This document shows, piece after piece, positions 10,798 through 21,279 of a DNA stretch of 64,000 nt. The notes under the pieces were generated by a model. The model had not been told where the DNA came from. It worked only from the letters and a program-made list of their open reading frames with translations, and did not search any database. Both the position numbers and the translations under genes were made by a program. Position 1 is the stretch's first letter. Every line of letters starts with the position of its first letter. Origin of the DNA: Phycicoccus sp. CSK15P-2 (GTDB lineage Bacteria; Actinomycetota; Actinomycetes; Actinomycetales; Dermatophilaceae); contig NZ_JAFDVE010000024.1 in the NCBI RefSeq assembly GCF_016888005.1, forward strand, positions 1-64,000, read 5' to 3'.

Positions 10798-12869
10798 CGT
10801 CCGGCCCCCACCGCGACGGTCCGACCGGCGGGCTCCGGCTCCGGCTCGGGGTCGACGGGAGCGACCGTGCGCGGCCACCAGAACCGCTCCCCGAGCACCA
10901 GTGCCACGGCCGGGACGAGGAGGGTCCGGACGACGAGCGTGTCGAGAAGGACGCCGATGCAGATGACCGTGCCGAGCTGGGCGAGCACGACCAGGGGCAG
11001 GACGCCGAGCACCGCGAACACCGCGGCGAGCAGGATGCCGGCACTCGTGATCACCCCGCCCGTGGCGGCGAGGGCGCGCAGCATCCCGGCTCGGTGCCCG
11101 CGCGTGCGTGACTCCTCGGCCGCGCGGGTGACGAGGAAGATGTTGTAGTCGACGCCGAGCGCGACGAGGAACACGAACGCGAGCAGTGGGACCCCCTCGT
11201 CCAGGCCCGTGAAGCCGAACACCTGGGTGAAGACCACCCACGAGAGGCCGAGGGCGGCGAGGTAGGTGCCGACGACCGTGGCGACGAGCACGACGGGTGC
11301 CACGACGCTGCGCAGCAGCCCCGCGAGCGCGACGAGGACGAGCCCGAGGATGAGGGGCAGGATGAGTGCTCGGTCCCGGTCGGAGGCGTCGGCCGTGTCG
11401 AGGGTCTCGGCCTCGGTGCCGCCGACGTGGGTGCCCGTCAGGCCGGCCACCGCGTCGCGGACGTCCCGCACGGCCTGCCGCGCCTCGTCCGAGCCGGGCG
11501 CCGCGTCGAGGACGACGTCCACCTGGGTGACCCCACCACCGCTCGCGCCGACGCGTACGTCGTCGAGCGACGGGGTCCGGCCGAGGGCGTCCGCGACGGC
11601 CTGGCCGTCCCCGGTCGTGAGGACGAGCACGGGGTCCACCGAGCCGGCGGGGAAGGACTGCTCGTACCGCTCGGAGGCGGTGATCGACTCGGGGGTGTCG
11701 AGGAACTGGTCGGCGGTCGGCAGGCCGGTGCGTACCTGGGTGAGGCCGACCGTCGCGAGCGCGAGGGCGGCGAGGACGCCCACGGCCACCGCGGCGGGCC
11801 GCGCCGCGACGGCGTCCCCGACCCGGCGCCAGACGGACCGGCCGTCGGCCAGCCCCGTCTGTCCCACCCGGGGCACCCGCGGCCAGAAGACCCAGCGCCC
11901 GAACACGACGAGGGCGGCAGGCAGGACGACCAGGGCGAACAGGGCCGCGACGACGACGCCGACGGCACAGGCGAGGCCGAGCCCTCGCGTCGAAGGGAAG
12001 GCCGACAGCAGCAGGGTGAGGAGGCCGACGACGACGGTGGAGGCGCTGGAGAGGACGGCCTCGCCCGTGCGGCGCACGGCCGCCGCCATCGCGACCCGGC
12101 GGTCCTCGGTGGCGCGGAGCTCGTCGCGGTACCGGGAGATGAGGAGGAGGGCGTAGTCGGTGCCCGCCCCGAAGACGAGCACCGAGAGGATGCCGACCGT
12201 CGACTCGTCCCACACGACGTCCACCGCGGCGAGGGTGCGCGTCGCGAGCACCGCCGCGAGCTGGTCGGCCACCCCGACGACCGTCAGCGGGACCAGCCAG
12301 AGCAGGGGGCTGCGGTAGGTGACCACGAGGAGCAGGGCGACGACTCCGGCGGTGACCGCCAGCAGCCGGGTGTTCGCGCCGTCGAAGACGCCCGCGAGGT
12401 CGGCCTGGACGGCCGCGGGACCGGTGACCTGGGCGGTCAGCCCTTCGGGCAGGTCGGCCCTTGCTGCTGCGCGCAGGTCCGCGACGAGCTCGGCAGTGCG
12501 CGCGGCGTCCCCGGCGGGCACCGGCACGACGACGACGGACGCCGTGCCGTCCTCGCTGGTCCGCGGGGGCGCCCCGGAGGCACCCGGGAGGTCGGCGGCA
12601 CGCTCCTGGACGAGGCGGGTGTCCTGCGGGGTGAGGCCGGCGTCGCGGGTGAAGAGGACGATGGCGGCCACGCCCTCCGTCTCGGGAAGTCGTTCGCGCA
12701 GCTCGGCGGCCTGCCGGCTGTCCGAGCCCAGGGGAAGGGCGGTCAGCGTGCCGTCGGGGGTCTCGGGCTGGCCGAGCAACCCCACGGTCGCGCCGGCCCC
12801 GAGCAGGGCGGTCAGGGCCAGGAGACCGGCCACCCAGCGGCGGGTGATGAGGTCGGGAAGCGTGCGCAC
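10794..12869 (-). CDS. MMPL-family RND exporter
   Basis: A 691-residue inner-membrane transporter with two repeats, each with one helix, a large extracytoplasmic loop and five more helices. The proton-relay motifs GAGTDYALLLISRYRDEL and ALGVDYNIFLVTRAAEESR lie in the two halves. Members export lipids, siderophores or drugs. The length fits the shorter MMPL/YdfJ-like branch rather than the long mycobacterial lipid transporters. The GTG start has GGAGGGG 6 nt upstream. It is followed by tspO with a 4-nt overlap and diverges from a marR gene 55 bp away, an arrangement typical of an efflux pump with its own ligand-responsive repressor. Confidence 0.9.
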   Translation of the reverse strand: MRTLPDLITRRWVAGLLALTALLGAGATVGLLGQPETPDGTLTALPLGSDSRQAAELRERLPETEGVAAIVLFTRDAGLTPQDTRLVQERAADLPGASGAPPRTSEDGTASVVVVPVPAGDAARTAELVADLRAAARADLPEGLTAQVTGPAAVQADLAGVFDGANTRLLAVTAGVVALLLVVTYRSPLLWLVPLTVVGVADQLAAVLATRTLAAVDVVWDESTVGILSVLVFGAGTDYALLLISRYRDELRATEDRRVAMAAAVRRTGEAVLSSASTVVVGLLTLLLSAFPSTRGLGLACAVGVVVAALFALVVLPAALVVFGRWVFWPRVPRVGQTGLADGRSVWRRVGDAVAARPAAVAVGVLAALALATVGLTQVRTGLPTADQFLDTPESITASERYEQSFPAGSVDPVLVLTTGDGQAVADALGRTPSLDDVRVGASGGGVTQVDVVLDAAPGSDEARQAVRDVRDAVAGLTGTHVGGTEAETLDTADASDRDRALILPLILGLVLVALAGLLRSVVAPVVLVATVVGTYLAALGLSWVVFTQVFGFTGLDEGVPLLAFVFLVALGVDYNIFLVTRAAEESRTRGHRAGMLRALAATGGVITSAGILLAAVFAVLGVLPLVVLAQLGTVICIGVLLDTLVVRTLLVPAVALVLGERFWWPRTVAPVDPEPEPEPAGRTVAVGAGR

Positions 12870-12891
12870 GGAACCCCTCCGGAGTAGAGTC

Positions 12892-12910
12892 GATGAATAG
12901 ATAAGTCATC
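12892..12910. promoter_or_regulatory. Candidate MarR operator in divergent promoter
   Basis: An interrupted inverted repeat, GATGA-N9-TCATC, in the 55-bp AT-rich gap between the divergent mmpL-like and marR genes. MarR proteins usually bind such sites in their own promoter. Nearby possible -10 elements for both directions (TCTATT leftward; none clear rightward) would overlap it. Binding is inferred. Confidence 0.45.
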
Positions 12911-12924
12911 TGATTGCTAAGTTG

Positions 12925-13413
12925 GTGAGTGACATTAGTGACCACGGAACCCCGGACGCAAATCGCGTGGTCGCCGAGGTCGTCCCGGGGTGGCGGCCGT
13001 CCGGCACGCTGGACGCGCTCCAGGAGCTCGTCGACGTCGCGGCCCAGGTGCCGCAGGAGGTGGCCCGGCGGGCCGGGCTGTCCACCTCCGAGCTGCACGC
13101 GCTCAGGCACCTCTCGGGCGGGGCCATGGGCCCGGTCGACCTCGCCCGGGCGCTCGGTGTCACCTCGGCCGCCGCGTCCGGAGTGGTCGACCGGCTGGCC
13201 GGGCGCGGTCACGTCGAGCGCCGCCCCCACCCGGACGACCGCCGCCGCACCGAGGTCGTGCTCACCGATTCCGGCAGCCACGAGGTGGCCGTTCGCCTGG
13301 CCCCGATGTTCGCGGAGCTCGCCCGCGTCGACTCAGAGCTCGGCCCCGACGAGCAGGCGGTCGTCGAGAGGTACCTGAGGGGCGCGACGAGGGCCATGAA
13401 AGCGGTGCTGTAG
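12925..13413 (+). CDS. MarR-family transcriptional regulator
   Basis: A 162-residue winged-helix regulator. The helix-turn-helix GPVDLARALGVTSAAASGVVDRLAGRGHVER is followed by the wing RRPHPDDRRRTEVVLTDSG, the classic MarR signature, with flanking dimerisation helices. It diverges from the MMPL/tspO genes and probably represses them and itself in response to a small ligand. The GTG at 12925 was chosen over a TTG one codon upstream. There is no obvious ribosome site, so a leaderless transcript is possible. Confidence 0.9.
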   Translation: MSDISDHGTPDANRVVAEVVPGWRPSGTLDALQELVDVAAQVPQEVARRAGLSTSELHALRHLSGGAMGPVDLARALGVTSAAASGVVDRLAGRGHVERRPHPDDRRRTEVVLTDSGSHEVAVRLAPMFAELARVDSELGPDEQAVVERYLRGATRAMKAVL

Positions 13414-13484
13414 GGACACCTCGCGAGCCGCGCGGCGTCGCTCGCGACCCGCGGCGTCAGGACCGGGAGCGACGAGGTACGGCG

Positions 13485-14453
13485 TCAGTCCCCGTCGCAG
13501 GCCACTCCGTCACCGTCCCGGTCCAGGTCGTAGGGGTCGCTGCCCGTGACCCGGACCGGGCCCGTGTACGCGGGGCCGTTGCCCGACCCGCCGGCGCAGT
13601 CGTAGTCGGACGCGGGCGGAAGGCAGGGGTCGTAGCCGGGGGTGCAGCTCGCCGCGAGGATCGTCGGCTTCTTGGTCTTCGTCGCCTTCGGGGCAGGAGG
13701 CGGCTTCGGGGCGACGACCTTCGCGACGACGAGGGTCACGCGGGCGCCCGTCTCCGGTCGCGTCGCGGCCTTCGGCGACTGGCCGAGCACGCGACCGGAC
13801 GTCCCGGACGACACCTTCTTGGTCGTGACGCGGACGACGTACCCCGCCGCCTCGAGCGTCTCGACGGCCGCGGCCTTGGACCGACCCACCACCGTCGGGA
13901 GCTTCGGGTAAGGCGACGCGACGACGAGGGCCACGAGACCGCCCGGGCTCAGGACCGTGCCGTCGGAGACGTTCTGCTCGAGCACCGTGCCCACCGCCTC
14001 CGCCGACGGCTGCTGCTCGACCTCCCCGACCTCGAGCCCCGCCGCCTCCAGTGCGTGCTCGGCGTCGTCCTGCCCCAGCCCGACGAGCGCAGGTACCTGC
14101 ACCGGCGTCTCGGTGGGCTCCGGCGAGGGTGACGGGGTGGGGGGCCGCTGCGTCTCGGTGGTCAGGGCGACGGTCCCGTCGTCCGACCCGCCCGGGTCAC
14201 CGGCCAGGGTGACCGCGACCGCCCCGGCGGGGAGGCACAGGAGCGCGGTGGCGAGAACCGCCCACCCGGTCCGCCACCAGGGACGGGAGACCGGTCCTCC
14301 GGGCCTCGCGCTCGCGGCGCCGGTCGTCGCGGTCGCCGGGCCGGCAGCCGCCATGGGTGCCCGGTGCTCGGTCCAGCGCGTGCCGTCCCAGTACCGCCAC
14401 TGCCCGGGCACCTCGGGGTCGGGGTACCAGCTCGCTCGGGGTGTCGACGTCAC
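13485..14453 (-). CDS. DUF2510-TM-PASTA-excalibur surface protein
   Basis: A 322-residue modular protein. The N-terminus carries a DUF2510 motif (ASWYPDPEVPGQWRYWDGTRWTEH, residues 6-29), followed by one transmembrane helix (TGWAVLATALLCLPAGAVAVTLA), a Pro/Thr-rich stalk, two PASTA domains (VQVPALVGLGQDDAEHALEAAGL and LPTVVGRSKAAAVETLEAAGY), a Lys/Pro-rich linker, and a C-terminal excalibur motif with calcium-loop residues DLDRDGDGVACDGD. PASTA domains bind peptidoglycan or lipid II, so the exported part likely works at the cell wall. The GTG at 14453 has a GGGAGGGG site 7 nt upstream. It is transcribed convergently with marR. The precise role is unknown. Confidence 0.85.
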   Translation of the reverse strand: MTSTPRASWYPDPEVPGQWRYWDGTRWTEHRAPMAAAGPATATTGAASARPGGPVSRPWWRTGWAVLATALLCLPAGAVAVTLAGDPGGSDDGTVALTTETQRPPTPSPSPEPTETPVQVPALVGLGQDDAEHALEAAGLEVGEVEQQPSAEAVGTVLEQNVSDGTVLSPGGLVALVVASPYPKLPTVVGRSKAAAVETLEAAGYVVRVTTKKVSSGTSGRVLGQSPKAATRPETGARVTLVVAKVVAPKPPPAPKATKTKKPTILAASCTPGYDPCLPPASDYDCAGGSGNGPAYTGPVRVTGSDPYDLDRDGDGVACDGD

Positions 14454-14597
14454 GACGACCCCTCCCTCCGTCCGTACCGGTCCGCGGCACACCCAGGTGC
14501 CGCGCCCCTGCACGGCAGCGAGTCAAGCAGGAGGAGGGGTGCCGCGTCAGGCGATCGGAGGAAGCCGGCTGCTCCGGCCCGGGGCCGTGCGGCAGGC

Positions 14598-15125
14598 TCA
14601 GGCGTCGGCGCGCGCGACGTGGAAGCGCTGGAGGCGGGCGTCACCGTAGGTGAGGTCGGCCCACGGCCCGGCGTAGTGCAGCACCGCCAGCCCGCACGTG
14701 GGGAAACCCTCGGCGAGCGCCCGGTGGCCGGCGTCGCTGCCCGCACCCTCGGCGAGCATCGACGTCAGCCCCGGGATGCCCGGCGCGTGACCGACGACCA
14801 TGACGACGTCGGCGTCGTCGTCGGCCTCCCGGACGACCTCGAGGATCGCCTCCGGCGACGCGTTGTAGATGCGGCGGTCGTGGTGCACCTCGCCCTCGCT
14901 GCAGCCCGCCTGCCAGAGCGCCTCACAGGTCTGGCGGGTCCGCTCGGAGGTCGAGCACAGGACCTCGTCGATGCCGACGCCCTGGCCACACAGCCAGCGC
15001 CCCGCCTCCGCCGCGTCCCGCCGTCCACGGGCGGTGAGGTCGCGTTCGTGGTCCGGGCCGGTGCCCTGCTCGGCCTTCGCGTGCCGCAGCAGGACCAGGG
15101 TCCGGTCGCGGGCTGCACGGGTCAC
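14598..15125 (-). CDS. SixA-like histidine phosphatase
   Basis: A roughly 175-residue protein of the histidine phosphatase superfamily. The catalytic RHG-type motif reads LLRHAKAEQ (His nucleophile), with STSERTRQT and the second conserved His in MVVGHAPGI. The RHAK form is typical of SixA-like phosphohistidine phosphatases. The start is uncertain: the GTG at 15125 leaves only a few residues before the first strand, with a weak GGAGA site nearby; GTG at 15140 or 15155 is possible. A strong hairpin upstream isolates it from the secreted glycosidase gene. Confidence 0.85.
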   Translation of the reverse strand: MTRAARDRTLVLLRHAKAEQGTGPDHERDLTARGRRDAAEAGRWLCGQGVGIDEVLCSTSERTRQTCEALWQAGCSEGEVHHDRRIYNASPEAILEVVREADDDADVVMVVGHAPGIPGLTSMLAEGAGSDAGHRALAEGFPTCGLAVLHYAGPWADLTYGDARLQRFHVARADA

Positions 15126-15160
15126 TCTCCGATGATGCACCCCCGGGCCGCTCACGTCAG

Positions 15161-15205
15161 CCCCGGTGGGGGCCCCGGCCGTCGCCGGGGACCCCACCGG
15201 AGGGG
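15161..15205 (-). terminator. Long hairpin downstream of GH16-like gene
   Basis: A 45-nt near-perfect inverted repeat, with outer stem CCGGTGGGG/CCCCACCGG (15163-15171 with 15192-15200), a further CCCCGGC/GCCGGGG inner stem and a short loop. It starts 8 bp past the stop at 15213. No U-tract. Confidence 0.65.
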
Positions 15206-15212
15206 CCGGTCG

Positions 15213-16967
15213 TCAGGGTGCGGCGACCAGCACGTCCCACTGGGAGGCGTCGGACGTGTTGCCGATGGCCGTGCGGACGCTGCCGACCATGCTCTGCAAG
15301 CTGCTCGCGCCCGTCAGCACGTGCACCGCGGTCCGGCCTCCGTCGTTCGTGTTGAGCGCGTACAGGTCACCTCTGGCGTCCCCGTCGTAGCGGCCCACGT
15401 CGAGGCGCCACACCGGGTCGGTCGTCGCGTGCATGGCGGTTTTGGTGTGCGCGAGCGGCGACTGGAAGCTGCTCGCCGCGCTGTAGATGTGCGCCGCGGT
15501 CGCCCCTCCGTCGTTGCGGTTGACGGCCCACAGGTCCGCCCGGCCGTCACCGTCGTAGTCCCCGGCCATGAGCTTCCAGACGTCCGCGGTCGTCTCGTGC
15601 TGCCCGCTCAGCGTCTGCATCGAGAACAGCTGGTAGCTCGACGCGGCGTCGAGGACATGGACGGAGGTCCTGCCCTGGTCGTTGCGGTACATCGCGTACA
15701 CGTCGTCCCTGTTGTCGCCGTTGAAGTCGGCGACGTCGAGGGACCACAGGCTCGAGGTCGTCTGGTGTAGTGCCGTGAGGGTGTGGAGCAACGCGGTCTG
15801 GTAGTTGTTCGCGCCGTTCCACACGTGGACGGCCGTCTTGCCCTGGTCGTTGCGGTTGATGCTGTAGAGGTCGAGCACCCCGTCGCCGTTGAAGTCACCC
15901 ATGAAGTTGCTCCACACGGGGTTCGTGGTCTCGTGCATGCCCGTCTTGGTCTGGGTGGAGTACGCCTGGAACTGGGTCGAGCTCTGCAGGCGGTGCAGTG
16001 CGGTGGTGCCGCCGTCGTTCTTGTTCAGCGCGAAGAGGTCGCCGGGCGAGTCGTTCTTGGCCTGGGTGACGACCCGGGCGTCCGTCACGACCATCTGCTG
16101 GGTGGGGAAGACCGCCGACGCGTCGGGTGGCGCGAACTTCCCGCTCTGCGTGGCGCTGAAGACCTCACCCTGCAGGATCGCCCTCCAGCTGCCACCGCCG
16201 AGCGACTGCGAACAGGTGTAGCTGGTGTTCGGGAACCCGTTCTGCTCGAGCTTGGCCGCACTGAACGTGCCGACGCCGCAGGTGTAGTCCGCCACGCCGC
16301 CGCCGTTGAGCCGGTAGCTGATCGCGTTGTCGGTCCGGGACGCCTGCCAGGTGTTGAACTCACCGGGCCGGAACAGCTCCGCCTTCGTGCCGGCGGAGAC
16401 GAACGACCCGTCCTTGCACGAGATGTGCGTGTTGGTCTCGGACGTCGTCCGGGCGGAGCCGTACATCTCGGTGAGGTCGAGCTCACCCAGGTAGCTCTTC
16501 TCGCCGTTGGCGCAGTAGCGGCCGTTCGTCATCCAGATGGCGTTGCGAGTGCCCCGGACGGCGTTGGCGGGGAGCTTTGCCGTGGCGGTCATCGTGAAGT
16601 TCTGCCCGGCGAGCGCGGCGTCCGGAAGCTCGATACGACCCGTGGAGTACCACATCTGGCCCTCGCCCGGCTGGCACGCCGCGGGATGCTCCGGCTGTCC
16701 TTCCGCGCCCACGTTGCCACAGTGCCGCTTCGTCGTGATGACCACCTGGCCCGAGGCGTTGGTGTCCACGTTGCCTTTCATCATGTACGCACCCGAGCGT
16801 GGGTTGGTGGCGGGCCCCTCCCGCTTGAACCAGGTCTGACCCCCCAACACGATGGTCGGGTCGCTCGGCGCCGCGGTGGCGGTGCCGGCTCCGGCCAGGC
16901 CGGCCGCGGCGAGCAGGCCGAGCAGGACCACCCCCGAACCGAACGTTCTCGATGTGCGTCGACGCAT
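15213..16967 (-). CDS. Secreted GH16-like glycosidase with FG-GAP repeats
   Basis: A 584-residue exported protein. A Sec signal peptide (residues 1-33, ending ATAAP) is followed by a concanavalin-type beta-sandwich region with the motif GELDLTEMYG near residue 165, matching the GH16 catalytic pattern E-x-D-x-x-E. From about residue 305 there are five repeats of about 48 residues, each with NxNDxGxTAxHV and, between them, calcium-type loops such as DFNGDGVLD and DYDGDGRAD, the FG-GAP/VCBS propeller type. GH16 enzymes cut beta-1,3/1,4-glucans or galactans; the repeats may bind carbohydrate or surfaces. The sandwich domain is divergent and Cys-rich, so the substrate is not predictable. The ATG at 16967 has GAGGGGA 6 nt upstream. 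Confidence 0.8.
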   Translation of the reverse strand: MRRRTSRTFGSGVVLLGLLAAAGLAGAGTATAAPSDPTIVLGGQTWFKREGPATNPRSGAYMMKGNVDTNASGQVVITTKRHCGNVGAEGQPEHPAACQPGEGQMWYSTGRIELPDAALAGQNFTMTATAKLPANAVRGTRNAIWMTNGRYCANGEKSYLGELDLTEMYGSARTTSETNTHISCKDGSFVSAGTKAELFRPGEFNTWQASRTDNAISYRLNGGGVADYTCGVGTFSAAKLEQNGFPNTSYTCSQSLGGGSWRAILQGEVFSATQSGKFAPPDASAVFPTQQMVVTDARVVTQAKNDSPGDLFALNKNDGGTTALHRLQSSTQFQAYSTQTKTGMHETTNPVWSNFMGDFNGDGVLDLYSINRNDQGKTAVHVWNGANNYQTALLHTLTALHQTTSSLWSLDVADFNGDNRDDVYAMYRNDQGRTSVHVLDAASSYQLFSMQTLSGQHETTADVWKLMAGDYDGDGRADLWAVNRNDGGATAAHIYSAASSFQSPLAHTKTAMHATTDPVWRLDVGRYDGDARGDLYALNTNDGGRTAVHVLTGASSLQSMVGSVRTAIGNTSDASQWDVLVAAP

Positions 16968-17056
16968 GACGTGTCCCCTCGATGAGCGGTGGCGGAGGCA
17001 GGCCCCCCGCTGACGGGCCCAGTCTGGTGTCGCGGGGCCCCGTGCTCCAGCGAGAC

Positions 17057-17088
17057 GGCCCTGGTTGCAGGTTCCTGCAACCAGGGCC
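17057..17088 (-). terminator. Perfect inverted repeat downstream of gatB
   Basis: A 15-bp perfect stem (17057-17071 with 17074-17088) around a 2-nt centre, 42 bp past the gatB stop and about 90 bp upstream of the GH16-like gene. Probably the gatCAB terminator; the near absence of a loop means it could also be a protein-binding site. Confidence 0.6.
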
Positions 17089-17130
17089 CCGTCGAACAGC
17101 CGAGGCCGGGCCGCGGAGGAGGCCGCCGGG

Positions 17131-18653
17131 TCAGGCCTGGCCGAGCCTGTCGAGGATCAGCTGACGGGCGGCGCCGGCGTCCGCCTGGCCGCGCATCTCC
17201 TTCATCACCTGGCCGATGAGGGCACCGACCGCCTGGACCTTGCCGCCGCGGATCTTCTCGGCGACGTCGGGGTTGGCGGCGATGACCTTCTCGACGGCGG
17301 CTTCCAGCGCACCGGTGTCCTGGACGAGCTCGAGCCCGCGCGTGTCCGCGACCTCGGTGGGGCTGCCCTCGCCGTCGAGGACGCCCTCCCAGGCCTGCCG
17401 GGCCATCGAGTCGTTGAGCCGCCCACCCGTGACGAGGCCCTCGAGCTCGACGACGTGCGCCGGCGTGACCCCGAGGCGCGCCGCGTAGGTGGGCACGTCC
17501 TCGCCCTCGGCGTTGGCGCGCCGGGCGACCTCGCCGGACCACCACTTCCGGGCGGCCGCCGGCGAGGCACCGGCGGCGACGGTCTCCTCGACGAGCTCGA
17601 CGAGGCCGGCGTTCATGACGTCGCGCATCTCGAGGTCGCTGTAGCCCCACGCCGTCTGCAGCCGCTTGCGCCGCTCGGCGGGCGGCTCCGGCAGAGTGGC
17701 CCGCAGCGCCTCCACCGTCTCGCGCGAGGGCGCCACGGGGACGAGGTCGGGCTCGGGGAAGTACCGGTAGTCCTCGGCGTCGGACTTCACCCGCCCGGAC
17801 GTCGTGATCCCGGTGTCCTCGTGCCAGTGCCGGGTCTCCTGGGTGATGGCGCCGCCACCGGCGAGCACCGCCGCGTGCCGGCCGATCTCGTAGCGCACGG
17901 CACGCTCGACCGACCGCAGCGAGTTGACGTTCTTGGTCTCGGTCCGGGTGCCGAAGACGTCCGAGCCGGCCGGCGTGAGGGACAGGTTGACGTCGCAGCG
18001 CATCGAGCCCTGCTCCATCTTGACGTCCGAGACGTCCATCGCCTTGAGCAGGTCCCGGAGCGTCGCGACGTAGGCGCGGGCGACCTCCCCGGCCCGCTCG
18101 CGGGTGCCGGTGATGGGCTTGGTGACGATCTCGATGAGCGGGATGCCGGCGCGGTTGTAGTCGACCAGGCTGTGCGTCGCGCCGTGGATGCGGCCGGTGG
18201 CACCGCCGACGTGCAGCGACTTGCCGGTGTCCTCCTCCATGTGGGCGCGCTCGATCTCGACCCGGTACGTCGACCCGTCCTCGAGCTCGACGTCGAGGTG
18301 GCCGTCGAACGCGATGGGCTCGTCGTACTGCGAGGTCTGGAAGTTCTTCGGCATGTCCGGGTAGAAGTAGTTCTTCCGCGCGAACCGGCACCACGGCGCG
18401 ATCTCGCAGCTCAGCGCCAGCCCGATCCGGATGGCCGACTCGACGGCGGTCGCGTTGACGACGGGCAGCGCGCCCGGCAGGCCGAGGCACACCGGGCAGA
18501 CCTGGGTGTTCGGCTCGGCGCCGAACCCGGTCGGGCAGCCGCAGAACATCTTCGTGGCGGTCCCGAGCTCGACGTGGACCTCGAGGCCCATCACCGGGTC
18601 GTAGGACGCGAGCGCGTCCTCGAAGGACAGGGTCGGCTCGCCGGTCGTCGTGC

Positions 18654-18657
<4 letters not shown>
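17131..18657 (-). CDS. gatB: Asp-tRNA(Asn)/Glu-tRNA(Gln) amidotransferase subunit B
   Basis: The kinase/tRNA-binding subunit of GatCAB, which phosphorylates and then amidates misacylated Glu-tRNA(Gln) (and Asp-tRNA(Asn)). The 508-residue protein begins with the family signature [40 protein letters not shown], including zinc cysteines in CGC and CPVC, and ends with the helical tRNA-binding GatB_Yqey domain. The ATG at 18657 overlaps the gatA stop by 4 nt (ATGA), fitting equal translation of complex subunits. Confidence 0.98.
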
Positions 18658-20168
<1,511 letters not shown>

Positions 20169-20219
20169 GGTCGGGTCCTCAGGGGGTCCGGGAGCGGCGG
20201 GCGGCGAACGGGCCGCGGC

Positions 20220-20516
20220 TCACTCGTCGTCCAGGATGCGCGGCACGCTGAAGCGCTGCTGCTCGGCCTCGGGGGCCCCGGCCAGGGCCTCCTCCGGGGC
20301 GAGGCAGGGCCGGACCTCGTCCGGCCGGGTCACGTTGACGATCGGCATCGGGTGGCTCATCGGCTCGACGTCGGCGATCGGGGCCTGCTGCACGGTGGCC
20401 ACCGACTCGAGGATGACACCGAGCTCGCCGACCATCCGGTCGAGCTCGGCCTCGGACAGGTCGATGCGGGCGAGCCCGGCGAGGTGAGCGACGTCGTCGC
20501 GGGTGAGGTCGGCCAT
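20220..20516 (-). CDS. gatC: Asp-tRNA(Asn)/Glu-tRNA(Gln) amidotransferase subunit C
   Basis: Small 98-residue subunit that wraps around GatA and stabilises the GatA-GatB complex. Family features: the N-terminus LTRDDVAHLAGLARIDLSEAELDRM, then a helix and the C-terminal extended region with LAPEEALAGAPEAEQQRFSVPRIL. The ATG at 20516 begins the conserved sequence and lies 7 nt after a TAGACT -10 element, so the gatCAB mRNA is probably leaderless. The open frame upstream is unconserved. Confidence 0.96.
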   Translation of the reverse strand: MADLTRDDVAHLAGLARIDLSEAELDRMVGELGVILESVATVQQAPIADVEPMSHPMPIVNVTRPDEVRPCLAPEEALAGAPEAEQQRFSVPRILDDE

Positions 20517-20523
20517 GGCGGCC

Positions 20524-20529
20524 AGTCTA
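20524..20529 (-). promoter_or_regulatory. -10 element, leaderless gatCAB
   Basis: TAGACT on the minus strand, 7 nt before the gatC ATG. Confidence 0.55.
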
Positions 20530-20590
20530 TGGGCGTGCCGGCACTGCGCCCGCCGCGGGCCGGGTGCGGCCCGCCCGGCGCGCACCCTGC

Positions 20591-20596
20591 GAGAAT
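20591..20596 (+). promoter_or_regulatory. -10 element, leaderless TRIC-family gene
   Basis: GAGAAT, 6 nt before the GTG at 20603. This is a close variant of TANNNT in an otherwise very GC-rich stretch. Confidence 0.45.
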
Positions 20597-20602
20597 CGCG
20601 CG

Positions 20603-21271
20603 GTGCTCACGGACACCGCGTCGCTCCAGACGGTCCTCGACGTCTGCGGTGTGTTCGTGTTCGCGCTGTCCGGCGCACTCGTCGCGGTCCGTCGCGGCCT
20701 GGACCTCTTCGGCGTCATGGTGCTCGCCTGGGTGGCCGGGCTCGGCGGCGGGATCATCCGCGACGTCTTCCTCGGGATCACCCCACCGGTGGCCGTCAGC
20801 GACTGGAGGCTCCTCGCCTCGGCCGTCCTCGCGGCCCTGGCGGTCTTCTTGCTGTACGGCAGCTGGCAGCGCCGGTCCGCGGGCGGGGGTGGCGGGCGGC
20901 GGCACGTGACCCGCGCCGTCCGGCTCCTCGACGCCGCCGGGCTCGCGCTCTTCGCGGTCAACGGCGCCCTCGTCGCGCTCTCCCGCGACGCGGGGCCACT
21001 CGCCGCCACGATCGTCGGTGGCATCACGGCGGTCGGGGGCGGGGTGCTGCGCGACGTGCTCGCGCGGCAGGTGCCGGAGGTGCTCCAGCGCGAGCTCTAC
21101 GCCGTGCCGGCCCTGGCGGGGTCGGCCGCCGTCGTCGTCCTGGACCGCACCGGCACGCTCTCCCCCGCGACGGCCTGGCTCGCGGTGGCGCTCGTGTTCG
21201 GGATCCGCGTGCTCGCCGTCGCGCTCGACCTCAACGCACCCCGGGCGCTGCGCAGCAGCCCGGGTGACTGA
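20603..21271 (+). CDS. TRIC cation channel family (UPF0126) membrane protein
   Basis: A 222-residue membrane protein made of two repeats of three helices. Each repeat carries the family glycine motif: GLGGGIIRDVFLG in the first and AVGGGVLRDVLA in the second. Prokaryotic TRIC proteins form trimeric monovalent cation channels, and some UPF0126 members have been linked to amino acid transport. The GTG at 20603 was chosen because the conserved protein begins with the first helix and a -10 element sits 6 nt upstream; no ribosome site is present. It is transcribed divergently from gatCAB. Confidence 0.88.
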   Translation: MLTDTASLQTVLDVCGVFVFALSGALVAVRRGLDLFGVMVLAWVAGLGGGIIRDVFLGITPPVAVSDWRLLASAVLAALAVFLLYGSWQRRSAGGGGGRRHVTRAVRLLDAAGLALFAVNGALVALSRDAGPLAATIVGGITAVGGGVLRDVLARQVPEVLQRELYAVPALAGSAAVVVLDRTGTLSPATAWLAVALVFGIRVLAVALDLNAPRALRSSPGD

Positions 21272-21279
21272 GCGGCTCG

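Noticed and set aside
10327-13281. 984-codon minus-strand frame covering tspO and the mmpL region
   Set aside because: Only its last 156 codons encode a real protein (TspO); the rest is out of frame with the MMPL gene and crosses marR.
15213-16040. Repeats in the GH16-like gene as a CRISPR or DNA repeat array
   Set aside because: Repeats keep the reading frame and vary at the DNA level; they are protein FG-GAP repeats.
17057-17088. Perfect inverted repeat as an attachment site or transposon end
   Set aside because: No integrase, transposase, tRNA or flanking direct repeat is nearby; its position after gatB fits a terminator better.
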